This document shows, in pieces, positions 18,701 through 27,575 of a DNA stretch of 27,575 bases; the first letter of the stretch is position 1, and each line of letters begins with the position of its first letter. The notes beneath the pieces are model-generated. The model did no database searches. It had not been told where the DNA came from and was given only the letters and a program-made list of their open reading frames with translations. Source of the stretch: Ophiocordyceps camponoti-saundersi (nom. inval.) (lineage: Eukaryota; Ascomycota; Sordariomycetes; Hypocreales; Ophiocordycipitaceae); NCBI GenBank assembly GCA_003339415.1, contig PDHQ01000395.1:1-27575 (forward strand), written 5' to 3'. The position numbers were made by a program, and so were the translations under genes.

Positions 18701-19465
18701 CCCTTTAGAATACACCTTAACATTAATAAATTAATGCAACTATCATCTACTCGTTGCTCTTTCACAATAGGTTTTCATTTACTATTGACTTAGATACGCG
18801 ATTTTCCATTTCATTTTCATTCATTTTCTGACTTTTTACCATACCTGAGTAATTACTTCAGCCACTTACATATTTTCATACATAGTTTGGTGGTAATTTA
18901 TAATAGTATTACCTACCTACTAATACATTATAAATTGGTTTAAGCAATTTTCTTTAGTTGCTTAAACTATCAGAAACTTTAGGAAGTTCCCGTTATTTGA
19001 CAGTTTATCCCACAGCATGGATACCCTACATCACATAGCAGGAGGTAAAATGGATTCAAAGAATATATAAAATAACATTATATCTAATACCATAAATACA
19101 GCTAATAATAACGTTTCCAATAATAGCATTATTATCAAATAAGATTTAATATTTTCTTTAATAGAATCTCAATTAGACAACAGTGCTATTGGCATTATTA
19201 TCGTAGTTAATAATATGAAGTATATAGATATACCATCTATACCTAGATATATATCAAACATTTGCATGTTATAATGTTGTTGTACATATTGAAATTGATT
19301 AGAACTATTATTTAATAATATAAAAATAATTAAAGATATAATTAAATTTATTACGCTAGTAACAAATGCTACGGTTTTTGTATAATAACTTTTTTTATGA
19401 GAACTTAGATTTGATATTATAATTGTACCTAGCATAGGTATAACTAATAAGGATGATAATAACAA
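15729..19465 (-). CDS. nad4: NADH dehydrogenase subunit 4 (Nad4), three exons
   Basis: Exons are 19465-19040 (142 codons), 18214-18142 (73 nt) and 16699-15729, giving 489 residues, the normal fungal length. Nad4 is an antiporter-like proton-pumping subunit of complex I in the inner membrane. Landmarks in order are FDIYLGIDGISIYFILLTT, FYIFFESILPP with the conserved membrane Glu, LFILIGIFGSDNKV from the small exon, FAVKTPVY with the conserved Lys near residue 217, LLKAHVESPLGGS, DVKELIAYSSVAHAS, LGLAHGFVSSGLF, and NFLGEFMSLYG. TGA is Trp at LLSNWDS and LNNWLLK. The ATG at 19465 fits family N-termini. It lies downstream of nad1 and upstream of atp8. The join between exons 2 and 3 gives YTLWGSLFL, where relatives often have Leu-Leu, so that boundary could shift by a codon. 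Confidence 0.95.
16700..18141 (-). other. nad4 intron 2, group I, no intact ORF
   Basis: The 5' side carries P-like CACCGGGTAAGCCCTAAAAC (18115-18096) and Q-like AATGACTCAGGGTAAGGTAA near 18045-18025. The R-like ATCAACGAGTAGATGGT (17537-17521) and S-like AAGGTGTACTCTTC (17491-17478) follow. An open frame across 17634-17395 is this catalytic core, not a protein gene. Also present are ten ATACC units (16776-16825) and, at 17840-17882, an inverted copy of the GCTAGCGCGATATATCGCG module. Confidence 0.85.
16776..16825 (+). repeat. ATACC microsatellite, ten copies
   Basis: Ten uninterrupted 5-bp units lie just upstream of nad4 exon 3, within intron 2. The complementary GGTAT motif is enriched at 5895-5935 and 15540-15605. 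Confidence 0.95.
18215..19039 (-). other. nad4 intron 1, group I, no intact ORF
   Basis: This is the shortest intron in the window at 825 nt. It has P-like CGGGAACTTCCTAAAG (18993-18978), Q-like AATTACTCAGGTATGGTAA near 18855-18837, R-like GAGCAACGAGTAGATGAT (18759-18742) and S-like AAGGTGTATTCTAAAGG (18718-18702). The open frame at 18765-18391 spans this core plus repeats and is not a gene. An A/T-run module and a GGGACT hairpin lie at 18280-18377. Confidence 0.85.
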
Positions 19466-20558
19466 TCGCGAGATGTTATTACGAGGAGATTTAGATTATA
19501 CACACCTATGGACATGCATTTCACGGTTTAATATATTACTAGCTACCTTCGACGCGGTGATGTGTGCATCCCTCCTTTTAATTTTTCTATTTTTAGTAGC
19601 AGAGCGAGCGGTACTAATAGTCCCCCACACCCCGGGGACTAATAGTCCCGGGGACTAATAGTCCTGCTTCGCTAGGAGGATTTTTCTATCGTAGGGGACT
19701 CAGAGTCTGCAAATTTTTCGCCTGCTGATTTTTTGTCGTAGACAAAAAATATGCGTGGCGAAAAAAAAAGCTAGAAAAATATGGTATGGCGAGCACTTCT
19801 AGGGAGATTTATATATATATATAATATATATATAAATCGAATTTAGTAGAGGGTTGGTTTTATTTATTTTTTTTATATATATATATATATAAAATTAGTT
19901 TTTTATTTTAATTGTTAAAAAAAACTTATAAAACCGAATTTTATTATAAAATGAAATTCCTAGCGGAGCAGACTATTAGTCCCGAGCTTAATTTTTAGGG
20001 GACGGGACTATTAGTCCCGTCCCGTACCTAGAAGTGGTCCCCGGCTAAAAATTTTTTCATGAAAAATTTTTATGCCGCTCTACTAGAAGTGCCTCACCCA
20101 CTTCTAGCCACCAGAGCTGAATAATATTCAGCTCGGGACGGCACCGATTTTGTAGAGCTGAATATTATTCAGCTCTACCAAAATACGCCGAGTCCCTAAA
20201 AATCGGTGCCGAACTAAAAATACCTCTCTGAGTAGTAGAGCTATAGCCTAGTAGTAGAGCTGTAGCTCTCTCCTGCTATAGAGCTAGTCGAGTGTTATAT
20301 AAAAAACTAAGTTATGTACCTTATTTAGTTTTATTTATGGGGGAATATTATTCCCGTAGTAGTAGAGCTGCAGCTCTCTACAGAGAGCTGCTCTGCTACT
20401 ACTCTGCTGCTATTTGCCAGAGGGAGGAGCTGCAGCAATAAAAACTACTAAAGCTAGAGGGAGAGCCACGTTACCTACCGATTACCGCTGAAAAACCCTT
20501 TCCTTAAGCCTTACTGCAGACCTCGTCTCCTGATTTAATTACTATAACTGTATGAGAT
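19466..20558. other. nad1-nad4 spacer (1.1 kb), repeats only
   Basis: I see no gene here. It contains GGGACTAATAGTCC hairpins (19615-19665), the repeat 19801-19853, the inverted repeat 19858-19975, an A/T-run module (20043-20080), and two GAGCTGAATA palindromes only 20 bases apart (20114-20134 and 20155-20175). Confidence 0.8.
19858..19975 (-). repeat. inverted dispersed repeat R6, copy b
   Basis: This is the copy in the nad4-nad1 spacer, inverted relative to 7920-8050. Directly before it, 19801-19853 matches 5451-5511 in direct orientation (AGGGAGATTTATATATA to ATCGAATTTAGTAGAGGG). Confidence 0.7.
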
Positions 20559-23500
20559 TTAGAATAAATTTATATTTATAAAGAAAACACCTAATATATA
20601 TATCAGTGATGGTATTAATATTATAAATGCAAATAATATAGGTAATAATACTGTTCAACAGAATGACATTAACTGATCAAACCTTATTCTAGGAAAAGAC
20701 GCTCTTACCCATATAAAAATAAACACCAGGATTGAACTTTTTAGTCCTAAGGTTAAACTAGACAATGGTCCTTCCATATAAGAACTAAGTAAGAGTTCTT
20801 TAAATTTTTGATATTCTGTTGAAGTTATTCACCCTATATCAAATACATAAGCATATATGTGACTAAAAAAGTCCATTATATATATGATGTAATCTGTTTC
20901 TACTAAATAACCTCCTAAGAACAAAATACTGATAAATATACACATTAACACAATACTTGCGTACTCGGCTAAGAAGAAAAATACAAATATGACTGCTGCG
21001 TGCTCTGTCATAAAACCACTAACTAATTCAGATTCCTTGTAAAATAGAATATCTGTTTATCTATAGGTTTAAATATATAAATATCTTTGGGGAATAATAA
21101 TAATATTCCCCCCGTCAATTGATTATTTATATATTTACTCCGCAGGCTAGTGATCGAGGATCTTGCCTGTAACTTTACTTATTCCTAAGTAAAACCGCTC
21201 TAACTCTACATTATTATCTAATTTTTTCTGAAGCGCGAGTAGGTCGCGCTACCAAATTGTCATTTAAATCAAATATACCGGGCCTATTACCCTATTTATT
21301 TTTTAGCAGTGCTAGCGCTACCGAAGGGTGATAGATCTCCCGAATTTATAGCTCGATGGAGCTATATATAGGGAATAATATTCCCTATATATAGGTGGCA
21401 ATAAATTCTGCTCGAATAATATTCCCTATATATAGGTATGCAGCCCCTAGGAATTTATTCTGCTCGAATAATATTCCTAGGCTGTATACCGGGAGTTCTA
21501 TTAATTTTTCAGTAGCAGCAGAGCCAGAGCTGCTGCTATTTTGGGAATAATATTGTGCGGGACGGCACGACGGCAACTTCTAGTAGAAAAATTTTTTATG
21601 CAAAATTCTTTAGCCGCTCTGGCCACCGGTTTGGGGGACTCTTAGTCCGAGCTGAATATTATCCCCAAATACGCCGAGTCCCCTGCGGCAGGCAGCAACT
21701 CTATGGATTCTATTCAGCAGCGAAAGAAGCCCCACCAGCTCTCGCCAAAGGCGAGAGCTGGCCATTAGAAGCCAGCCCTCTTGGAGAGAGCTGCTGCTGC
21801 TCTAGGGTTTATATTAAAAGATTTATTGTCAGGTTTTGAAGAATAGAGTCTGCGGCTACGAAGTACTGCGCTTCCGGTAGAGCGTAGAGGGCCCGGCACA
21901 TTTTGGGATATTATTCCCAAAATACGCCCTTCCCTCTAGCGTGGATTAATCGTTAGCGCCCTAGACAAAAAATTAGATTTATTATTATTGTAGATACCTT
22001 AGCTTATAAAAAGATTTTTCTAAATTTTATTAACCTTATATTTTCATATAAGTCTGGACTATATCTTATTTAATATTTACATATTAAATGATCACGTTTA
22101 CGTTTAGTCTCTTAAGAGTTAATTTTAGTGGAACATGCTTTCATTCCTGCTAGCAATTCACTTGTTGACCGGTTATTTACTTCTCCGTGATAAGCAAAAT
22201 AGCATAAAAATAGGACGTGCTACACTAGCACTTAAGAGTACTGTATCTAGCACGGCTATAGTTGCTGCTACAGACCCAGACCCCTCTAGCAGAGAGAGCT
22301 GTAGCAACTGAGGGGACTTCTAATCCCAGCACGACTAATCCCTGCTGATTTTTCTATCGTAGATAGAAAAATATGCTGGGATAAGGCAGGGACTAAGAGT
22401 CCCGGCGGCGAAGCCGCCTTGTTATTCTATATATGTCTATATAGAATAACAATTCCTAATAGTCCCTTATCCCTGCGTAGCTGGGATTAGTCTTCCTACA
22501 CAGGGCGGTTTCAGAATATTAGGGCGGAGCCGGAAAATATGCTGGGATGGGAGACTTCGGATTTTATCTACGATAAAAATATGCACAAGGGATAAGGCTA
22601 CTGCTGCAGCTCTACTCTACTCTCAGCTATCAGCTCTCCGCCCTCCGCTCTCCGCTCTACGCTCCCCCTCCGTAATAAAAAATACAAAATAAAACCCTCC
22701 ATAGAAAAAAAAATAACCTGCAACCTCCTGCCTGCTCCCGCTATGCGCCCTATCTATGAAAAGCAACCTAAAATTTATTTCCCTGCTGATTGTCTTATAT
22801 AAGATGTTCCAGCACTTTGTGATCTTTAATGAGACCAAATCTAAGTAGCCTCAGCTAAATCGAAGGGTGCCCGATTAGTTTCTGCCACAGAACCAATGAA
22901 GAATATAATTAGTAAAAAAAATAAAGGTAATGCTAATCATACTATTTTTTGAAACTGAACATTTATATTTAAGTTTAAACTATTTGTTGTCATTATTATT
23001 GTTAATATTACTGAACTTAAAACTAATTCATAACTAATTAATTGAGCTGTGCTTCTTAAAGATCCTAAAAAAGCATATTTACTATTAGCACTCCCAGTGT
23101 TGTTATTTAAAAATATAATTTTAAATTAATTCCATATATCACGATATGGCTCAGACTAAGTTATGGTCTGTTGCCCACGCAGGGACCCTAGACCCCAAAT
23201 ACTCTTGGCATTATATATGCTAGTCGTTTAACGTTCCTATGTAGGCTTCGCTTCAAGTTAACTTATTAATATAAGTCTTTCTTTAAATTCATTTGGTTAT
23301 TATTAATTACTCGCGTAATTAATGGGCTTGTTGGATTTTTCTTGATTAATGTGGAGACGCGGCGAGACACGAGCATCCCGTCCTAAGTGTGTTTGCCTGA
23401 TCAAGCCCACACCACCCACCATACTAAATTATTTATATTAACAGTGCATATTTTTCTAGCTATGCTAGGAAAATTAGCGCTACCGTTGATTTATAAATAT

Positions 23501-26500
23501 TTTACTAAACAAAGCTACGGAAACACTCTTTCCTATAAGATATAATTAAGCTATCTATATTTGTATATATAGCTATTTTATCTATCTATTCGTAGAGGAT
23601 ATGGCGGCACATTTTCTCCTGGGACTCGGCACTATTAGGAATTTTTTCTATATAGGTTTTTTTTTATACAGAGCTCTAGCTCTAGAGCTAGAGCTAGCTC
23701 TATACGCAGCGTGTATAAAAAAACGTATTTTTTGGGGGGACGAAAGGAAAGGAAAGTGAAAGTCCCCTCAATAAAAAAAAAATTCACATATATAGTGCCC
23801 CGCTAGCACACATTTTTTTTGGAAAAAAAAAATGTGGAAGGAGTCCTTTGTAGAAAATCGGATTTTTAGTAGAGCAGAGCTAAGAGCTCAGAGCTGGCAA
23901 TATTATTCCCAGCTCTACTAAAAATTCGGGACTCTTAGTGCCTCCCTAGAAGTGCCCACACAACTCTAGAAAATACTAGCGCTGCGCAGCTGCGCGGCTA
24001 CTAGTTTTTATTATTATAAAAACGTAATTTTAGCCGTTATTTTCCTATTAGCAGCCCAGAGAAGTGGGAAAATTTTTACATAAATAAAATTAGCAGCTGG
24101 AGCTGCCACATTATAGGATATGTGTTGTAATTTAATGCTGTTTTGATCACGAGACTTGGGGTTTAATATGCATATAAACATCGAAATACAAATAAATCCT
24201 GGGTAAGGTAAATTACATAGGAGTAGTGTTCCTTATTAGTAAATTTAGTATGTAAATGATACATAGAAACAAAAAAAAATGAAACCCCGCTAATAGTATC
24301 CCGTATGTCGCTAAAGATGATACAGCTAATATAAATAGTATACCTAGTTCCATATCACTTAACGATAGTCCGGCTCCGTAAGGAATTACCGAGTAACCTA
24401 ATAAACCAAATATTAATGTAACTATAGGCCCTAAAAAAAATAATATTAAATTAGCTTGTGTAGGTGCAACATATTCTTTTAATATTAATTTTAAAGCATC
24501 TGCAAATGCCTGTAATAACCCGTAATACGAATTCATTCTATTATAACCATTTACATAGAGCGATTACCTCACATATCTTACATAATACAGGTAGAGTTAT
24601 AGAACTTTATCCCTAAGCTGACTAAACCTTGCAATATAAATTACTAACTATCCATGTAGGGGACTCGTCCCGGTATTAACCCCCTCTAGGAGATATGGCG
24701 GCACATTTTTATAAGCCTGGGACTCGGCACTATTAGGAATTTTTTCTATATAGGTTTTTTTTATACAGCTCTAGCTCTAGAGCTAGAGCTAGAGCTAGCT
24801 CTATGCGCAGCGTGTATAAAAAAACGTATTTTTTTGGGGGGACGAAAGGAAAGGAAAGGAAAGTGAAAGTCCCCTCAATAAAAAAAAAAATTCACATATA
24901 TAGTGCCCCGCTAGCACACATTTTTTTTGGAAAAAAAAATGTGGAAGGAGTCCTTTGTAGAAAATCGGATTTTTAGCAGAGCAGAGCTAAGAGCTCAGAG
25001 CTGGCAATATTATTCCCAGCTCTACTAAAAATTCGGGACTCTTAGTGCCTCCCTAGAAGTGCCCACACAACTCTAGAAAATACTAGCGCTGCGCAGCTGC
25101 GCGGCTACTAGTTTTTATTATTATAAAAACGTAATTTTAGCCGTTATTTTCCTATTAGCAGCCCAGAGAAGTGGGAAAATTAGAGCTAGAGCTGGAATAT
25201 TATTCTGCAGCTCTCTCGCTAGTTTTTATTATTATAAAAACGTATGCCGAGCTATAAAAAAATTAGCTCGGCTTCACCTAAAATTCCGCGCTAGGAGGGA
25301 GGGTTAGTGCCCCTCTTAAAATTCGACGGAGCCCTTAAAATCCCTTATCCGGGATTAATCCCCTAAAGTTGCGGATTAGAAGCCGCCGCTCTAACCAAGC
25401 AGTTCTACTGATAAAATTTATACCATGTTTATACTTTTTAAAGCAGGGTCTGACTATATCTTAAGCATTAAAACAATAATTTTAACGCTCACCACCGTTT
25501 AGTCGATGGGCTGCACTCCTAGTATAAATACCAGCAGCTTGGCAGCGGATGCCCTATTTCCTTTTGTGCATCTATTTTTATTTTTCTATACCTCGAGTCA
25601 TTACCTGAGCCATGTAATGGTTACCCCATACATTTAGTTAAAATAGCTTTAAGGGGTTTCCGCTATTTGATGGTGTTTAGCAAAAGGTTCACTTTCACGA
25701 GGCCTAGTAAAGTATCTCACACTTTACTTAAAACTATTCCTTTATAAAGCAACACTGAAAAAATATAATCCTTTATACTCTTTATAAGTATCTGTGTATT
25801 TACTTATTGTTTTAGTACTTATTTTAACTTTTTAAACGCAGGAATTTATCGAGGATATGGCGGTTGGGATATTATTGTGCGGGACGGCACTACGGCAACT
25901 TCTAGTAGAAAAATTTTTAGCCTACGCCGGACAGGACTCGAGAGGTTTATATATATATAAACCGAATTTTTAGTAGAGCTGGAATAATATTCCCACAGCT
26001 CTGCGCTCTGCGCTCTGCGCTCTGCGCTCTGCGCTCTGCGCTCTGCGCTCTGCGCTCTGCGCTCTGCGCTCTGCTAAAAATCCGATTTTACGCCCTCCGA
26101 AGGGCACTATATATGTATTTTATATATAGAGATAGACCTATCTCTATATGTAAAATAGGAATAATATTCCTGTGGCTAATTTTATTTATGAATTTTTCTA
26201 GCTTGCGCAGAAAAATTCGAATTTTTATTCTAGCATTTTGTCGGCTGGGCTTATTTTCTTATTTTTTATATATATATAAAAAAATTGTGCGTAGCTGGAA
26301 AATATGCCGACAAAATACGGTTTATTAATTTTATTCTATATAGACATAGAATAAAATTCGATTTTTTTTTTGAAAAAATCCTGCGCAGCAGCGCTAGCGC
26401 TAGCGCTAGCGCTAGCGCTGGCGCTGTGGATAAACCTCCAAATTCATAATAAATAAAATTACGTTTTTATAATAAAAACTAGAAGTACCCCTCTACTAAA

Positions 26501-26991
26501 TTAAATTTTTATATATATTATATATATATAAATCTGTAATTTTTTTTTTTAGCATTTTGTTGTAAAACAAAATACGGTTTATGAATTTTATTCTATATAG
26601 ACATATATAGAATAAAATTCGATTTTTTTTTTTGAAAAAATCTAAAATAAACCTAAAAAAAAAAATAACCTGCACATTTTCCAACACAGTTGGAAAATAC
26701 GCGGCTAAAAAATTTTTTTATGGGAAAAATTTTTAAGCCGCTCTACTAAAATTAAAAAGTCCTGCTCTCTCTCATCGAGCTAGAGCAGGCCCGGGAGCTG
26801 GCGAACTATGATAATTTTTTTTTTAGGAAGGAAGTTTAATTTTTTTGACCTACAGCATTTGGACCTAATCTTCTTTGCATACTAGCCATGGTTTTTCTTT
26901 CAGCCACTGTTACATATGCTACTATTAATAAAGCTGGTATCATTAATAATAAATTTTCTATTACAGAAATTATAGTTATACTTAAATTCAC
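20559..26991 (-). CDS. nad1: NADH dehydrogenase subunit 1 (Nad1), four exons
   Basis: Exons are 26991-26848 (48 codons), 24527-24284, 23094-22847 and 21035-20559, giving 370 residues. Nad1 is the membrane subunit at the junction of the two complex I arms that helps form the quinone cavity. Visible motifs are [20 protein letters not shown] (exon 1), [14 protein letters not shown] (exon 2), [20 protein letters not shown] and [12 protein letters not shown] (exon 3), [46 protein letters not shown] and FCWTVLLP (exon 4). TGA encodes Trp at several sites. No ATG precedes the conserved N-terminus, and a stop lies seven codons upstream of GTG 26991, so GTG is the likely start. It is the most upstream gene seen here, ahead of nad4. 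Confidence 0.95.
21036..22846 (-). other. nad1 intron 3, group I, no intact ORF
   Basis: Exon 3 ends GAGGCT and the intron ends in G before GAATCTGAATTAG, restoring [12 protein letters not shown]. Core signals are R-like TTAAGAGACTAAACGTAAAC (about 22115-22095) and S-like AAGATATAGTCCAGAC (22067-22052). The rest is repeat sequence, including R3b (22313-22513). No endonuclease motif was seen. Confidence 0.85.
22313..22513 (+). repeat. 201-bp repeat R3, copy b (inside nad1 intron 3)
   Basis: This is the second copy of 13013-13213. The two 5' stem arms are exchanged relative to copy a (TCCCAGC then TCCCTGC), while the 3' arms are unchanged. Confidence 0.9.
23095..24283 (-). other. nad1 intron 2, group I, no intact ORF
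   Basis: Exon 2 ends GCGGGGT and exon 3 starts GGAGTGCT, restoring [12 protein letters not shown]. An R-like GGAACGTTAAACGACTAGC (23237-23219) marks the core near the 3' end. The 5' half carries repeat R2a (23599-24074), which has a second copy in intron 1 of the same gene. No endonuclease motif was seen. Confidence 0.82.
23599..24074 (+). repeat. long repeat R2, copy a (nad1 intron 2)
   Basis: It matches 24693-25181 over its full length. It includes an AGCTCTAGAGCT-rich hairpin, a GAAAGGAAAG tract, the hairpin ending GCTCTACTAAAAATTCGG, and CTACTAGTTTTTATTATTAT. The few differences are in tandem-unit number and at the left edge. Confidence 0.9.
24693..25181 (+). repeat. long repeat R2, copy b (nad1 intron 1)
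   Basis: This is the direct-orientation partner of 23599-24074. The two copies flank nad1 exon 2, so recombination between them would remove that exon. Confidence 0.9.
25999..26068 (-). repeat. ten tandem copies of the same 7-bp unit, inverted
   Basis: On the + strand the unit is CTCTGCG, ten complete copies followed by a variant. On the minus strand it is the AGAGCGC array of 13981-14022, within a homologous hairpin inside nad1 intron 1. Confidence 0.9.
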
Positions 26992-27575
26992 TTTTTTTTT
27001 ATTTTTTTATTTATATAAAGTTAATAATACTTTGTTAGTTAAATAAAGACAAGCAACTATTTTTTTATATAAGAGAACATAAAGCATATAGCTGCAGCTC
27101 TCCAGCGGAGAATTTATTAATTTTTTTTAGGGGATGGGATGGATGTCCCCAATCTGGTTTTTATGGCAGCTCCAGCTCTAGAGCACCGGACGAGCCCTCC
27201 AGCTCTAGAGAGTAGAAGTAGAGCTGCTGTTGCTGCAGCTCTAGGGATATTATTTAAGAGAGAGAGCTGCGCTTATTTTTTTTTTTATATATAGGGGCAG
27301 CATAGCTGCACATTTGGCATCTTAGATATATCTATCTTAGAAGCCTAATTTATGTAAATAAACCGTATTTTTTGGGACGGCACCAATTTTTGGGACCACT
27401 TCTAGGGGACTATTAGTCCCTAGAAGTGGCGGAGTAAAAAATTTTTCATAAAAATTTTTATGCCGTCTCTAGAAGTGGGACTCTTAGTCCCACCTCTAGG
27501 GACGGCTTTGCCGAGCCCCCCCCCCCCCCCCCCCCCCCCCCCCCGACCACCGCCCCCCCCCCCCACACAGCTGCA
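26992..27575. other. region upstream of nad1 (0.6 kb), no gene
   Basis: It holds an A/T-rich nad1 leader, CTCTAGAG-type hairpins (27165-27245), the 70-bp repeat R4b, an A/T-run module (27431-27470), and runs of 29 C (27516-27544) and 12 C (27553-27564). No promoter could be identified. Confidence 0.75.
27293..27362 (-). repeat. 70-bp dispersed repeat R4, copy b (inverted)
   Basis: This is the inverted copy of 6674-6743, located upstream of nad1. It begins AGGGGCAGCATAGCTGCACA and ends in TTTATGTAAATAAA. Confidence 0.8.

Larger units (their letters stand above)
24528..26847 (-). other. nad1 intron 1, group I, no intact ORF
   Basis: Exon 1 ends GTAGGT and the intron ends in G before TATTACGGG, restoring NAVGYYGLLQ. 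The core is clear: P-like CAAATAGCGG then AAACCCCTTAAAGC (25669-25646), R-like CATCGACTAAACGGTGG (about 25507-25491) and S-like AAGATATAGTCAGACC (25462-25447). About 1 kb between the 5' splice site and the core holds arrays and hairpins. Downstream of the core lies repeat R2b. No endonuclease motif was seen. Confidence 0.87.

Noticed and set aside
18391..18765. 124-codon minus-strand frame in nad4 intron 1
   Set aside because: It begins in the group I core (GAGCAACGAGTAG) and runs into repeat hairpins. It is not a gene.
12762..26419. Tandem arrays considered as CRISPR-like
   Set aside because: Units are 5-7 bp and contiguous, with no unique spacers, in a mitochondrial context. They are microsatellites.

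Overview
This window is fungal mitochondrial DNA. The evidence is direct: a mitochondrial small-subunit rRNA gene, complex I and ATP synthase genes whose TGA codons fall at conserved tryptophans (translation table 4), seven group I introns, one group II intron, and long AT-rich spacers packed with GC-rich palindromes. Every gene lies on the minus strand. Read in transcription order, from high to low coordinates, they are nad1, nad4, atp8, atp6, rns, trnY, trnD and probably the first bases of trnS. That is the gene order known from many Pezizomycotina, especially Sordariomycetes such as Hypocreales. The Atp6, Atp8 and Nad4 proteins also look like filamentous ascomycete versions. I can place the source in Pezizomycotina but not at genus level.

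Layout on + coordinates: trnD (52-124), trnY (132-214), rns (about 264-4538, split by a group II intron at 840-3502), a 3.6 kb repeat-rich spacer, atp6 (8132-12523, two introns), a spacer, atp8 (13411-13557), a 2.2 kb spacer, nad4 (15729-19465, two introns and a 73-nt middle exon), a 1.1 kb spacer, nad1 (20559-26991, three introns), and a 0.6 kb spacer ending in long C runs. Exons and RNA genes make up roughly 19% of the window, introns about half, and spacers about 30%. None of the spliced proteins can be read as a single uninterrupted reading frame. Exon ends here were set by protein or rRNA continuity plus the group I rule (exon ends in T, intron ends in G).

nad1 and nad4 encode membrane-arm subunits of respiratory complex I. 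atp6 and atp8 encode subunits of the Fo sector of ATP synthase. rns and the tRNAs serve mitochondrial translation. Two LAGLIDADG homing endonuclease genes are present. One, in atp6 intron 1, is intact and reads in frame from the upstream exon. The other, in the rns group II intron, is broken.

The most unusual part of the window is its repeat system. Many families of palindromic or hairpin modules recur in spacers and introns, in both orientations. Some copies are several hundred bases long and nearly identical. One palindrome sits inside the mature rRNA, and others appear to have broken the rns-intron endonuclease gene. One repeat pair differs by two changes that swap its hairpin arms. Another hairpin family carries a 7-base tandem array of variable length in one arm.
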